The translations under genes were made by a program, and so were the position numbers. A stretch of DNA of 64,000 bases, taken from the NCBI RefSeq assembly GCF_002803155.1, contig NZ_NNBP01000003.1, positions 124,001-188,000 of the forward strand. The letters run 5' to 3'. Position 1 is the first letter of the stretch. Every line of letters starts with the position of its first letter. Positions 42,045-50,378 of this stretch are shown here, piece by piece. This DNA is from Streptomyces sp. CB02959 (GTDB taxonomy: Bacteria > Actinomycetota > Actinomycetes > Streptomycetales > Streptomycetaceae). The notes below the pieces were generated by a model. It was not told where the DNA came from. It saw only the letters and a program-made list of their open reading frames with translations, and made no database searches.

Positions 42045-43408
42045 GCGGCCGACGGCGCCCGGTGCTGCTGATGGCGGACGACCGGGCCACCTCCTTCACC
42101 CGGTACGCGGCCCGGGCGCTCCCCGAGGACCTGGTGCTGCTGCGGTTCGCCGAGGCCCGCCGGGACCTGTCCGACGACTACCTCCGCGCGACCGCGCACC
42201 TGCCGGCGTTCTGGGTGCGGGAGGGCGTGCCCCTGGCGGAGGAGGCGCGCCGGTACGCGGAGTGGACCCGCGGGCTGCCCCACGCACCGGACCGGTTCTG
42301 CAATCCGTCCGAGCCGCGCCAGGCGGTCGCCCAGCGGTTCGCCGCACTGGCCGGACTGCCGCATCTGACCGAGCGCCAGGTGCGCTGGGTGCGCGACAAG
42401 GGCGCCATGAAGGACCGCTTCCGCGACCTGGGGCTGCGCACCGCCCGGTACGCCCGGGTCGCCTCCCCCGAAGAGGTCGCGGACTTCGCCGCCCGGTGCG
42501 GCTGGCCGGTCGTCCTCAAGCCCGCGGACTCCTTCGCCTGCGTCGACACCTACCGGCTGACCGGCCCCGCCGACCTTGCGGGGCACTCCGGTCCCGCCTT
42601 CGGCGCCCGGGACCGGCTGGTCGAGGAGTACCTGGGCGGCACCGAGTGGGAGGTCTGCGCCCTGCTGCACGGCGGGGAGGTGCTGGACGTCTGGCCCAGC
42701 GCGATGCCCTGCCGTCCGCTGGACATCGTCGACGGCGCGATGAACGCCAACATCAGCGTGGCCACCGACGAGGTGCCCCGGATCGCCGCCACCCCGGACG
42801 CCTCCCGCGCCGCGCTGCACGCCCTGGTCCAGCGGATCGCCACCGGCATGGAACTCGACCACGGCTACGTCCACATGGAGTTCTTCGTCATCGACGGGGA
42901 GGTCTACGCGGGCGAGATCGGCCTGCGGATCGCCGGCTGCGAGATCACCGCCAACCACGGGCACGCCTACGGCTTCGACGTCTTCGGCGCCACCCTGGAC
43001 GTGTATCTGGGCCGCCGCCCGGAGCTGCGCTACGGCACGCGGCGCTGCGCGGGCGACCTGCTGCTGCCGCTGCCCGGGTCCGGGACGGTCCGCACGCTCA
43101 CCGCACGGGAGGAGCTGCTGCGCATCCCCGGGGTGCTCGACGCCGTTCTCAAGGTGGGTGCCGGCGACCCGGTGGCGGCCCGGCGCGCCTCGCACAACGC
43201 ATCCGGCCACGTCCATGTGTCAGGAGCAACGATCCGTGAAGTGGAAGACCGCATGCGCCAGGTTCTCGACGCCTTCACGATCGAGGTCGTCCCGCGGGTT
43301 CCGCGCCCTGCTGACCCGCCGCCAGGTGGCGGGACCGGCCTGGTGGAGCGTGGTCGCCCGGCTGCCCGTCTATCTGATGTCCCTGGCCATGGTCCTGCTG
43401 GTCCGTGA
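42041..43408 (+). CDS. ATP-grasp amide ligase
   Basis: 455 residues, start overlapping the previous stop as ATGA. ATP-grasp features: a pre-grasp region, VRDKGAMKDRFRDLGLRTARY, WPVVLKPADSF (lysine), LVEEYLGGTEWEVCALL, and metal Glu/Asn in MEFFVIDGEVYAGEIGLRIAG. Relatives ligate amino acids to amines or to each other. Here it is the best candidate to couple beta-arginine (or another residue) to the 4'-amino sugar. The C-terminal ~55 residues are low complexity and overlap the MFS start, so the real end of the fold is near IEVVPRV. Confidence 0.78.
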   Translation: MSGRRRPVLLMADDRATSFTRYAARALPEDLVLLRFAEARRDLSDDYLRATAHLPAFWVREGVPLAEEARRYAEWTRGLPHAPDRFCNPSEPRQAVAQRFAALAGLPHLTERQVRWVRDKGAMKDRFRDLGLRTARYARVASPEEVADFAARCGWPVVLKPADSFACVDTYRLTGPADLAGHSGPAFGARDRLVEEYLGGTEWEVCALLHGGEVLDVWPSAMPCRPLDIVDGAMNANISVATDEVPRIAATPDASRAALHALVQRIATGMELDHGYVHMEFFVIDGEVYAGEIGLRIAGCEITANHGHAYGFDVFGATLDVYLGRRPELRYGTRRCAGDLLLPLPGSGTVRTLTAREELLRIPGVLDAVLKVGAGDPVAARRASHNASGHVHVSGATIREVEDRMRQVLDAFTIEVVPRVPRPADPPPGGGTGLVERGRPAARLSDVPGHGPAGP

Positions 43409-44513
43409 ACAGGGCGGCAGCTACGCCCAGTCCGGGACGGTCGCGGCGGCCTACACCGTCTGCATGGCGGTGGGCAGCCCGCTGATCGCCCGCCGCGCCG
43501 ACCGGGCCGGTCCGCGGGCCGTGCTGATCGGCACCGGCCTGGTCCACCCGTCCGCGCTCGCCGTCCTCGTCTGGGCGACCGAGCCGGGCGGCTGGGCGCA
43601 GCCCGCGATGGCGGGACTGGCCGGACTGGCACTGCCGCCGGCCAACTCCGTGATGCGGTCGCTGTGGGCGCGGCTGCCGCTGGCGGACGACGAGCGCCAG
43701 CTGGCGTACCTCTGGGAGGCGCTGCTCACCGAGGTCCTCGTGATCGGGGCACCGCTGCTGCTCGCCGGGCTGATGCTGGCGGGCACCGCGGGGCTCGCGT
43801 TGACCGCGGCCGCGGTGACCGGTGGCGCGGGCGCGCTGGGCCTTGCCTTCACCCGGGCCGCGGCGGGCGGCGTCCGACCGGCCCCGGCCGACGCGGACGA
43901 CGCGCCGGCACCCGGTGTCCTGGGCCCCCTGCGGAACCCGGCGCTGCTGGCGCTCACCGCGATCATGGCGACCTGCGCGGTGCCGATCGGTCTGATGACG
44001 CTGGCCATCCCGGCCTTCGTGGACGCACACGGGGCACGCGCCGGCACCGGCCTGGTGTACGCCTGCTGGGGCGTGGGCAGTGCGCTCGGCGCGCTGTGCC
44101 TGGGACGGGCGCAGTCCGAGGTCGCGGTGCACCGGCGGTTCCCGCGCCAGGTGCTCGGCTACGCCCTGGGCACCGCACTGCCCCTGCTGGCCACCTCCGA
44201 GGGCACCCTGGCGGTCGCGCTGGCGCTGGGCAGCGCCCCCATCGCACTGGTTTCGGCGAGCGAGATGACGCTGGTCGGCGCGGTCGCCGAGGAGCGGCTG
44301 CTGACCGAGGCGTTCACCTGGGCGTCGCTGGCGACGGTGACCGGGGACGCGCTGGGCCAGCAGATGGGCGGGCTGCTGATGGCGCCGCTGGGACCGCACG
44401 GGGTCTTCGGGGCCGCGTTCGCGGTGGCGCTGGCGGGCGCCGCGCTGGCGTTCGCCTGCCGGGGACTGCTGGCCCGCGGCACCCGGCCGGTCCCGGCGGA
44501 GGCGGTGGCGTGA
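43236..44513 (+). CDS. MFS exporter
   Basis: 425 residues from GTG 43236 (AGGAG at 43222-43226); GTG 43326 would give less overlap but lacks a ribosome site. About twelve hydrophobic segments in two halves, with RRADRAGPRA as the conserved loop after the second helix. Similarity is to drug-exporter MFS proteins. Position at the end of the biosynthetic operon suggests export of, and resistance to, the product. The overlap with the ATP-grasp gene, 173 bases, is unusually long. Confidence 0.8.
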   Translation: MKWKTACARFSTPSRSRSSRGFRALLTRRQVAGPAWWSVVARLPVYLMSLAMVLLVREQGGSYAQSGTVAAAYTVCMAVGSPLIARRADRAGPRAVLIGTGLVHPSALAVLVWATEPGGWAQPAMAGLAGLALPPANSVMRSLWARLPLADDERQLAYLWEALLTEVLVIGAPLLLAGLMLAGTAGLALTAAAVTGGAGALGLAFTRAAAGGVRPAPADADDAPAPGVLGPLRNPALLALTAIMATCAVPIGLMTLAIPAFVDAHGARAGTGLVYACWGVGSALGALCLGRAQSEVAVHRRFPRQVLGYALGTALPLLATSEGTLAVALALGSAPIALVSASEMTLVGAVAEERLLTEAFTWASLATVTGDALGQQMGGLLMAPLGPHGVFGAAFAVALAGAALAFACRGLLARGTRPVPAEAVA

Positions 44514-44538
44514 ACGGCGCGCCCTCCACGGACACCCC

Positions 44539-44672
44539 GTTTCACGTGAAACAACCGCACCGGCCTCGGTTTCACGTGGAACAACCGCACACACCGCCGT
44601 TCCGCGTGAAGCAACCGACCGCACCACGGTTTCACGTGACACCGCCCAACTGCCCCTGGTTTCACGTGAAAC
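44539..44672. repeat. parS array 2: five units, exact 30-bp period
   Basis: ParB-site copies start at 44539, 44569, 44599, 44629 and 44659. Copies 1 and 5 are exact GTTTCACGTGAAAC. Copy 2 (GTTTCACGTGGAAC) and copy 4 (GTTTCACGTGACAC) have one mismatch, copy 3 (GTTCCGCGTGAAGC) has three. Spacers are all 16 bases, and the first two begin AACCGCAC. The array fills the gap between the MFS gene and the caspase-like gene. Confidence 0.9.
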
Positions 44673-44786
44673 GGTGCGCCCGGCCACCGCCGCCCGGCGC
44701 CCCCGTCCGACCCTCCCGCCCATCCCCCCGCTCCGCCCCGCAAGAACCCGCCACCCCCATCCGCGCACGAACACGAGGTGTCCCCC

Positions 44787-46673
44787 ATGAAGCCTGCCGC
44801 CACCGAAGAGCGGCACCACGGCCCCCGGCCGGACGACGCCCTCTTCCGTCCGGTGAGTACCGACGAACTTCCCGGTGCGGTACGGGAGTTCCTGGCCGAC
44901 CCGGCCCGTGCGGGGCTGCCGGTACCGGTCGAGGGCCGCCCCGACCTGGCGGAGAGCGCCCGTCTCGCCGACCGCCTCTACACCGCCGCCCGCGTCCCCC
45001 GTCCGTTGGACACCGGCATCGTGCTGGGCGCGAAGGAACTCCTCGACGGCACCGCGGAACTGGCCCGCCCGCTCGCCCGGACCTGGCTGAGCGAGGACGA
45101 ACTGACCGGTGACGCCGCCGGGTTCGCCCGCCGCCACCCGGGCACGCTGCTGCTCGTCGGCACCTACGACCGGCTCACCCTCGATCCGGTACGCGCCCTG
45201 CTGCTGGCCACCTACCGGGGCCGGGAGCGGGCGCTCACCCTGCTCAGCGGGCGGGACGGGGCGTCCGTCGCCTGGAACACCGCCAAGCAGTACGCGGTGC
45301 CGGCCGAGGAGGTCGACGCGCTCGGGCTGTTCACCGACACCGACCGGCCCCCGCACCTGCCCGGCGTCCGGGTCTTCGACGACCGGGACTTCGAACGGAC
45401 CGACATCCAGGCGGAGATCCTCGACACCCGCTGGCGCCGGGTGGTCTTCCAGGGCCACGGCAAGGACGACAGCGTCAACCTCGGCGAGTTCACCATCTGC
45501 GGCCGGAACGCCGCGGTGCCCGCCCAGCGCGGGCTGCTCGGCCCCCGCTGCGCCTACGGTCTGCCGTGCTACAAGCCCGAGGACAAGCTCGTCCCGCTGC
45601 ACCGGGTGCCCGCCGTCGAGGTGGTGCTCAGCGCCTGCAACAGCGGCCCGCTCGCCGACCTCGCGCTCTACGACCCCAAGTACCAGCTGCTGCTCAACGC
45701 CCTGGACGGCCCGGCCCGCACCGTCGTCCCGGCCGTCTCGGTCCACGACTCCGACCGCCCGGAGAACGTCGCCTGGATGCGCGCCGCGGTCAGCGGCGCC
45801 GACTCGGTGGACGCCCTCAACGCCAGCCTGGCCGGCTCCCACCCCTACCCGGCGTTCATGCGCCACGGCCTGCCCACCGACCCGGACCGCACGCCGTCCC
45901 CGCCCGGCCCCGCGGACCACCGACCGGACCCGCTGGTCCTCACCACCGGCCACCGGCTCACCGCCCTGCTCTCCTCCGGGTTGCTGTCGCCCCGGAGCCC
46001 GCTGCGGCCCCGCCTGACCAAGCTCGCCCGCAAGGTGGACCTGTGGGCGGCCCGCCCCACCCACCTCGCCGACCAGTCCCCGGCCGAGATCCGCAGCTCG
46101 CTCGCCGCGGACCTGCAATCCCTCGACCACGTCATCGCCGAGCAGGTCGCGAAGAACCCCGAGCACGAGATCATGAACTACCCGGCGCACTTCGGGGACC
46201 GCAGCACCCTCGACCCGGACGTCCGCGAGGCCCGCTGCCACTGCGGGCGCCCCGCCCAGGAGTTCACCCGGCGCGGCCTGCTGCCGTACGTGCTGGACAC
46301 CGTCTGCACGGTCTGCATGCGGTGCGGCGACGTGACCTTCCGGGTGCCGGACGCCCCCGGGTTGCTCGCGTACGCCGCCGACGAGGTCGAACAGGGCGGC
46401 GTCCTGGAGGTCCGGGCCGCGCTCACCGCTCCGCGGCCCGGCCCGGTCCGGCTGGGCCTGTTCGTCCCCGGCTACCTGCGCGAGGACACCGTGGTCGAGC
46501 CGGCCGCCACCAAGGTCCGGGTCCCCGAAGGGGAGTCCACGGACGTCCGCTTCCGGATCCGCTGCGCCCCCGGCACCGCCCCGCAGGCGTACTACTTCAC
46601 CGTCTTCGCCGTCCAGGACCTCGCCGTCTCGACGGCCCGCCGCCACTTCGGGGTGGTCCCGCCGCGTGAGTGA
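44787..46673 (+). CDS. caspase/CHAT-like protein with zinc-ribbon, in nucleoside cluster
   Basis: 628 residues from ATG 44787. Residues ~115-360 have the layout of a caspase-fold peptidase: LLLVGTYDRLTLDP strand, His224 in VVFQGHGKDDSVNLGEF, and Cys284 in VEVVLSACNSGP, the two dyad positions. A second region (~390-460) is helical. Residues 484-513 hold a zinc-ribbon (CHCGRP then CTVCMRCG), and the end is beta-sandwich-like. No signal peptide. Caspase-like proteins are not part of known peptidyl nucleoside pathways to my knowledge. It could process a peptide conjugate, act in self-protection, or be a sensor. Confidence 0.65.
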   Translation: MKPAATEERHHGPRPDDALFRPVSTDELPGAVREFLADPARAGLPVPVEGRPDLAESARLADRLYTAARVPRPLDTGIVLGAKELLDGTAELARPLARTWLSEDELTGDAAGFARRHPGTLLLVGTYDRLTLDPVRALLLATYRGRERALTLLSGRDGASVAWNTAKQYAVPAEEVDALGLFTDTDRPPHLPGVRVFDDRDFERTDIQAEILDTRWRRVVFQGHGKDDSVNLGEFTICGRNAAVPAQRGLLGPRCAYGLPCYKPEDKLVPLHRVPAVEVVLSACNSGPLADLALYDPKYQLLLNALDGPARTVVPAVSVHDSDRPENVAWMRAAVSGADSVDALNASLAGSHPYPAFMRHGLPTDPDRTPSPPGPADHRPDPLVLTTGHRLTALLSSGLLSPRSPLRPRLTKLARKVDLWAARPTHLADQSPAEIRSSLAADLQSLDHVIAEQVAKNPEHEIMNYPAHFGDRSTLDPDVREARCHCGRPAQEFTRRGLLPYVLDTVCTVCMRCGDVTFRVPDAPGLLAYAADEVEQGGVLEVRAALTAPRPGPVRLGLFVPGYLREDTVVEPAATKVRVPEGESTDVRFRIRCAPGTAPQAYYFTVFAVQDLAVSTARRHFGVVPPRE

Positions 46674-46793
46674 CCCCATCCGGCACCACCCGATCCCCAC
46701 CCGCCACGAGCCCCGCACTCCCCGCACCGGACCGGACGCACCGCCGCACACCCACGCGGCACACCACCACCGCACGGACGAAGGAGCCCTGCC

Positions 46794-47423
46794 ATGGAGA
46801 CCCCCACCACGGAGCAGACCAAGCCGGCGATCGAACTGATCGAGACCGACGGCGAGGTGACCCTGAGCATCGGCGGCGAACAGGCCATGCAGGCCTGGGA
46901 GCGCGACCTGATGTGGGCCAGCGCCGACCTGCTGTGCCGGCACGGCCACGACTTCTACGAGGTCGGGCTGGGCCTCGGCCTGTCGGCGCTGCGCATCGCG
47001 GAGAACCCGGCCACCCGCAGCCACACCGTCCTCGAACTCTTCGACGAGGTGGAGGAGTTGTTCCGGGCCCGGCACCCCGAACTCCCCGGCAATCTCGCCA
47101 TCGAGCGCGGCGACTTCTTCCAGCGGGTCTTCGAGCTGCCCTCGGAGAGCATCGACGGGATGTTCTTCGACCCGGCGCTCGACATGGAGGTCTGGAAGGA
47201 CGCGGACCTGTGGGCCCGGACCATGCCCGAGGTGGTCCGGATCCTGCGCCCCGGCGGCGTCTTCATCCCGTTCTTCAGCACCAAGCCGGAACTCCGCTGG
47301 CAGTACCTCCCGCACTTCCGCACCATCCGCGTGCACCGCCACGAGTACACCGCGTACGACACCACCGAGTACACCTACGGCACCAGCGGCGACGCCTACA
47401 TCCAGTGCTTCCAGAAGGACTGA
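46794..47423 (+). CDS. SAM-dependent methyltransferase resembling guanidinoacetate N-methyltransferase (BlsL-like)
   Basis: 209 residues, ribosome site AAGGAG. Core matches GAMT-type enzymes: MQAWERDLMWASADLLCRHGHDFYEVGLGLGLSALRIA (SAM loop), VLELFDEVEELF, DGMFFDPALD, and LRPGGVFIPFFSTKPEL. BlsL methylates the guanidine of demethylblasticidin S, so a guanidino methyl group is the likely product decoration here. It would act on the beta-arginine side chain. It lies next to the nucleotide hydrolase gene and is co-directional with the cluster. Confidence 0.8.
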   Translation: METPTTEQTKPAIELIETDGEVTLSIGGEQAMQAWERDLMWASADLLCRHGHDFYEVGLGLGLSALRIAENPATRSHTVLELFDEVEELFRARHPELPGNLAIERGDFFQRVFELPSESIDGMFFDPALDMEVWKDADLWARTMPEVVRILRPGGVFIPFFSTKPELRWQYLPHFRTIRVHRHEYTAYDTTEYTYGTSGDAYIQCFQKD

Positions 47424-47470
47424 GCCACCGGACCCACCGCCTTCGACCCGTCCGACCCAGAGGTGTCCGC

Positions 47471-48016
47471 ATGACCACACCCGCCACACCCACCGCGTCC
47501 ACCGCGTCCACCGCCTCCCTGGCCCGCGACCTCGGCGTCCGCTCGCTCTTCCTGGCCGGGCCCTTCCTCCAGCTGCTCGACCCGGCCACCGGCGAGATGC
47601 CGGAGGCCAGCCGCTCGTCCTTCTCCCTGCTCATCAAGCACTTCGAGGGCCACGGTCTGGACGTCCACAACGCGCACCGCCGGGAGGCGTGGGGCGCGGA
47701 GTTGATGCAGCCCGAGGAGTGCACCCGGATCGACCAGGAGGAGATCCGCAAGGCCGACGTCTTCGTGGCCCTGCCCGGTTCGCCGGCCTCCCCCGGCACC
47801 CATATCGAGATCGGCTGGGCCAGCGCCTTCGGCAAACCGATCGTGCTGCTCCTGGAGCGCGAGCAGTACTACACCTTCCTGGTCCGGGGCCTGCACACGG
47901 TGGCCGCCGTGGAGCACGTCCCCTACACCGACCTCGCGAACGCGCTGCCGGCGATCGACGCCGCCGTCCGGCGGGCCGTGGCCCGGGCCCGCGAGGGCGC
48001 CCCGCCGGTCGCCTGA
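47471..48016 (+). CDS. nucleotide N-glycosidase, nucleoside 2-deoxyribosyltransferase family (BlsM/MilB-like)
   Basis: 181 residues. Family features are FLAGPFLQLLDPAT near the N-terminus, HNAHRREAWGAEL, ADVFVALPGSPASPGTHIEIGWASAFGKPIVLLLE with catalytic Glu113. BlsM and MilB release free cytosine (or hydroxymethylcytosine) from CMP, the first committed step of the pathway, giving the base for the CGA synthase. Its N-terminal ~15 residues are a Thr/Ala repeat (TASTASTAS) and are probably disordered. Last gene of the cluster, before a strong terminator. Confidence 0.82.
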   Translation: MTTPATPTASTASTASLARDLGVRSLFLAGPFLQLLDPATGEMPEASRSSFSLLIKHFEGHGLDVHNAHRREAWGAELMQPEECTRIDQEEIRKADVFVALPGSPASPGTHIEIGWASAFGKPIVLLLEREQYYTFLVRGLHTVAAVEHVPYTDLANALPAIDAAVRRAVARAREGAPPVA

Positions 48017-48045
48017 CGGCACACCGCGGGGCCCGCCCCGCACGC

Positions 48046-48073
48046 GGCCGGGCCGCCCGGAGGCGGCCCGGCC
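48046..48073. terminator. terminator at the right end of the cluster
   Basis: Perfect 12-bp stem GGCCGGGCCGCC / GGCGGCCCGGCC, loop CGGA, between the convergent nucleotide hydrolase and S33 peptidase genes. Confidence 0.7.
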
Positions 48074-48078
48074 CCGGC

Positions 48079-49611
48079 TCACCCCGCGCAGTACACGTCC
48101 TGCCGCGGCCGCTCGCCGTCCCGCAGGAACGCGGTGACCGTCCGGTCCCCGCACGCGTTCCCGTGCGCCAGGTACACACCGTGTCCGCCGCGGTCGACGG
48201 TCACCATCCGGGCCCGCTCACCGAGCGCCGCCCGCATCTTCTCCGCCCCGAAGTACGGCGTCGCGGGGTCCCGGAGGTTCTGCACCATCAGTACGTTGGC
48301 GGGTCCCCGGTCGGTGATCCGGACCGGTTCGTCGGCCGGCCGGTCCTGCCAGAACGCGCAGGGCGTGATGTTCACCGGCATCCCGGCGGTGAGCGGGTGC
48401 CGCACCCGGTCGCGCGCCACCGCCCGCCGGTAGCCGTCCGGATCCCGCGGCCACGCCACGTCGTTGCAGATGGTCCCGACCGTCACGGCGGCATCGGTGT
48501 CGGGCATCGGCCCGGCCACGTCGGTCGGCAACTGCGGGGTGGCGGCGGGGTCCTGGGCCGCTTTGATCAGCGCGGCCAGGCCGGCCAAGGCCGTCTGGTC
48601 GCCGTAGAGCGCGCTCTGCATCACCTGCCGCAGCCGGTCGCCGGTCAACGGCGCCCCCGGCACGTTCGACGGCTTCGGCCGCCGGTCCAGCTCCGCCGCG
48701 AGCGCGAGGAACAACGGCCGTACGTCGGCGGCCCGTCGGGCCAGCCGCAGCCCGTCCGCGGCCCGCGCCGGGTCCGCCGCCCAGGCGGCGAAGTCGGGGA
48801 ACCGGTCGTCCGCCGCCTGCGCCATGTTGGCCAGCCAGCCCCGCTCCACCCGCTTCGGATCCGGATCGCCGCTGCTGTCCAGTACCCACCGGTCGGTCCG
48901 CTCCGGATGGGTCTGCGCGTACACCGCCGCCACGTACGTCCCGTACGACACGCTCCAGGCGGACAGCTTCTCCGCGCCCAGCGCGCGGCGCAGCCGCTCG
49001 ATGTCCCGCACCTCGTTGGCCGTGCTCATGCTGCGCACCAGCGCGCCCCCGTTGCGCGCGCACGCCTCTGCGACCCGCCGGGACCGGGTGACGTTCTCCG
49101 CGATCCCGCCGTCCGCCGCCGGCCAGGACCGCAGCGTGACCAGCTCCCGGTCCGCGGCGTCCAGTCCGCAGCCGGCCTTCGTACTGCCGCCCACCCCGCG
49201 CGGATCGAAGCCGACCAGGTCGTACGCACCGGCCAGCTGCCGCTGGAGCGCCACGCCCTTCTGCGTCAGCCGGGCGACCCCGGAGCCGCCCGGTCCGCCC
49301 GGGAGCACCAGCAGCGTGCCGCGCCGCGCCGCCGGCCGGTCGCTGCGCACCCGGGTCACCGCCAGCGTGATCTGCGGTCCCGCCGGGTCGCGGTAGTCCA
49401 GCGGCACCGGCAGTTCGGCGCACTCCTGCCCGGCCGGCCCGCCGGTGCGCTCGCAGGCCCGCCAGGCGAGCCGGGGCGCCGCGGCACCGTCGCGGCCCTC
49501 GTCCACCGCCCGTGCGCCCGGCGCCGCGACGCTCACCGTCGCCGCGGCCATCACTCCCGACAGTCCCAGCAGCAGCACCCGCCGGGCCTTGAGTCCCCTG
49601 TAACTCGTCAT
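48079..49611 (-). CDS. secreted alpha/beta-hydrolase peptidase (S33, tripeptidyl aminopeptidase type)
   Basis: 510 residues from ATG 49611. A Sec signal peptide (RRVLLLGLSGVMAAATVSVAAPGARA) is followed by the SlpD/TAP-like fold: oxyanion region LLVLPGGPGGSGVA, FDPRGVGGSTKAGC, nucleophile in WSVSYGTYVAAVYA, Asp in QNLRDPATPY, His in DRGGHGVYL. Family enzymes remove N-terminal peptides from secreted proteins. It abuts the nucleoside cluster but is transcribed toward it, so a role in releasing a protecting residue from the product is only a hypothesis. Confidence 0.85.
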   Translation of the reverse strand: MTSYRGLKARRVLLLGLSGVMAAATVSVAAPGARAVDEGRDGAAAPRLAWRACERTGGPAGQECAELPVPLDYRDPAGPQITLAVTRVRSDRPAARRGTLLVLPGGPGGSGVARLTQKGVALQRQLAGAYDLVGFDPRGVGGSTKAGCGLDAADRELVTLRSWPAADGGIAENVTRSRRVAEACARNGGALVRSMSTANEVRDIERLRRALGAEKLSAWSVSYGTYVAAVYAQTHPERTDRWVLDSSGDPDPKRVERGWLANMAQAADDRFPDFAAWAADPARAADGLRLARRAADVRPLFLALAAELDRRPKPSNVPGAPLTGDRLRQVMQSALYGDQTALAGLAALIKAAQDPAATPQLPTDVAGPMPDTDAAVTVGTICNDVAWPRDPDGYRRAVARDRVRHPLTAGMPVNITPCAFWQDRPADEPVRITDRGPANVLMVQNLRDPATPYFGAEKMRAALGERARMVTVDRGGHGVYLAHGNACGDRTVTAFLRDGERPRQDVYCAG

Positions 49612-49848
49612 GTTCTCAGGCTCGTTGAGGCGGCCGGGCGGTCCCATCCGGCGGACCGCCCACTCGTGGTGGGGTTTTCCCCCGCCTCCGCGCTCCGCGC
49701 CGCGTCCGCGGGGGCCCGATCGGACCATTGGGCCACCCGGCTGAATATGGCCCGCGAGGGTTTGGCTCCCTGCGGGTTCTCAAGGCCACCGGTGGACAAC
49801 CGCAGCACGATACGTCTGGGTCAGCCGGCCGATCGGACAAGGAGCGTC

Positions 49849-50256
49849 GTGAAAAGACTAGTGCAGGCGGGAACCGTCGCCGGGGCATGCGGTCTGGTGT
49901 TGTTCGGCACCGGAACCGCGCAGGCGCAGACCACTCCGGACGGTTCACTGCTCTCCACGGTGGCGGGTGCCGACGTCGGCACCATCACCAGCATGATTTC
50001 CGGCGTGACGTGCGACAACCGCCTCGCCGATTTCAATTACCAGTCCCCGGCCAACCGGTCACCGCACCCGTGCGTCAACGGCCCGGTCCGCAGCGGCAAC
50101 AGCAAGAACAGCAACAATTACCTCAACCGCGGCAACCCGGTGAACAGCGGAAACATCGAGACCGCCGGCGGCTCCACGAACAGCCTCAACACCGCCACGG
50201 GTTCGGAGAGCGGCAGCCGGAACGACGTGTCCCGGATCCTCAAGATCCTCCGCTGA
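49849..50256 (+). CDS. small secreted Asn/Ser-rich protein A with CxNGxV motif
   Basis: 135 residues from GTG 49849, AAGGAG upstream. Signal peptide to TGTAQA (about residue 26). The mature part has a first Cys (SGVTCDNRL), then PCVNGPVRSGNSKNSNNYLNRGNP and an Asn/Gly/Ser-rich tail. The second Cys motif is shared with the convergent gene 50379-50750 (FCINGAVNSGNTRNAQNVRITGNP). Two cysteines suggest a disulphide. I know no named family; a cell-surface or spore-coat role is possible. Faces its paralogue over a 19-bp-stem terminator. Confidence 0.7.
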   Translation: MKRLVQAGTVAGACGLVLFGTGTAQAQTTPDGSLLSTVAGADVGTITSMISGVTCDNRLADFNYQSPANRSPHPCVNGPVRSGNSKNSNNYLNRGNPVNSGNIETAGGSTNSLNTATGSESGSRNDVSRILKILR

Positions 50257-50288
50257 GCCGCCTCCGGTCCTGGTCCGGAACGTATCCG

Positions 50289-50331
50289 AAAATTCCGAAG
50301 GCCCCGGTCTCCCCGGGGCCTTCGGAATTTT
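50289..50331. terminator. bidirectional intrinsic terminator, perfect 19-bp stem
   Basis: AAAATTCCGAAGGCCCCGG and its exact reverse complement around a TCTCC loop; A-run on one side and T-run on the other give a terminator in both directions between the two small secreted-protein genes. Confidence 0.9.
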
Positions 50332-50378
50332 GGTGCCCGTCTGGAAATCCGCCTGGAAATCCCATCTGCGGATCCCGC

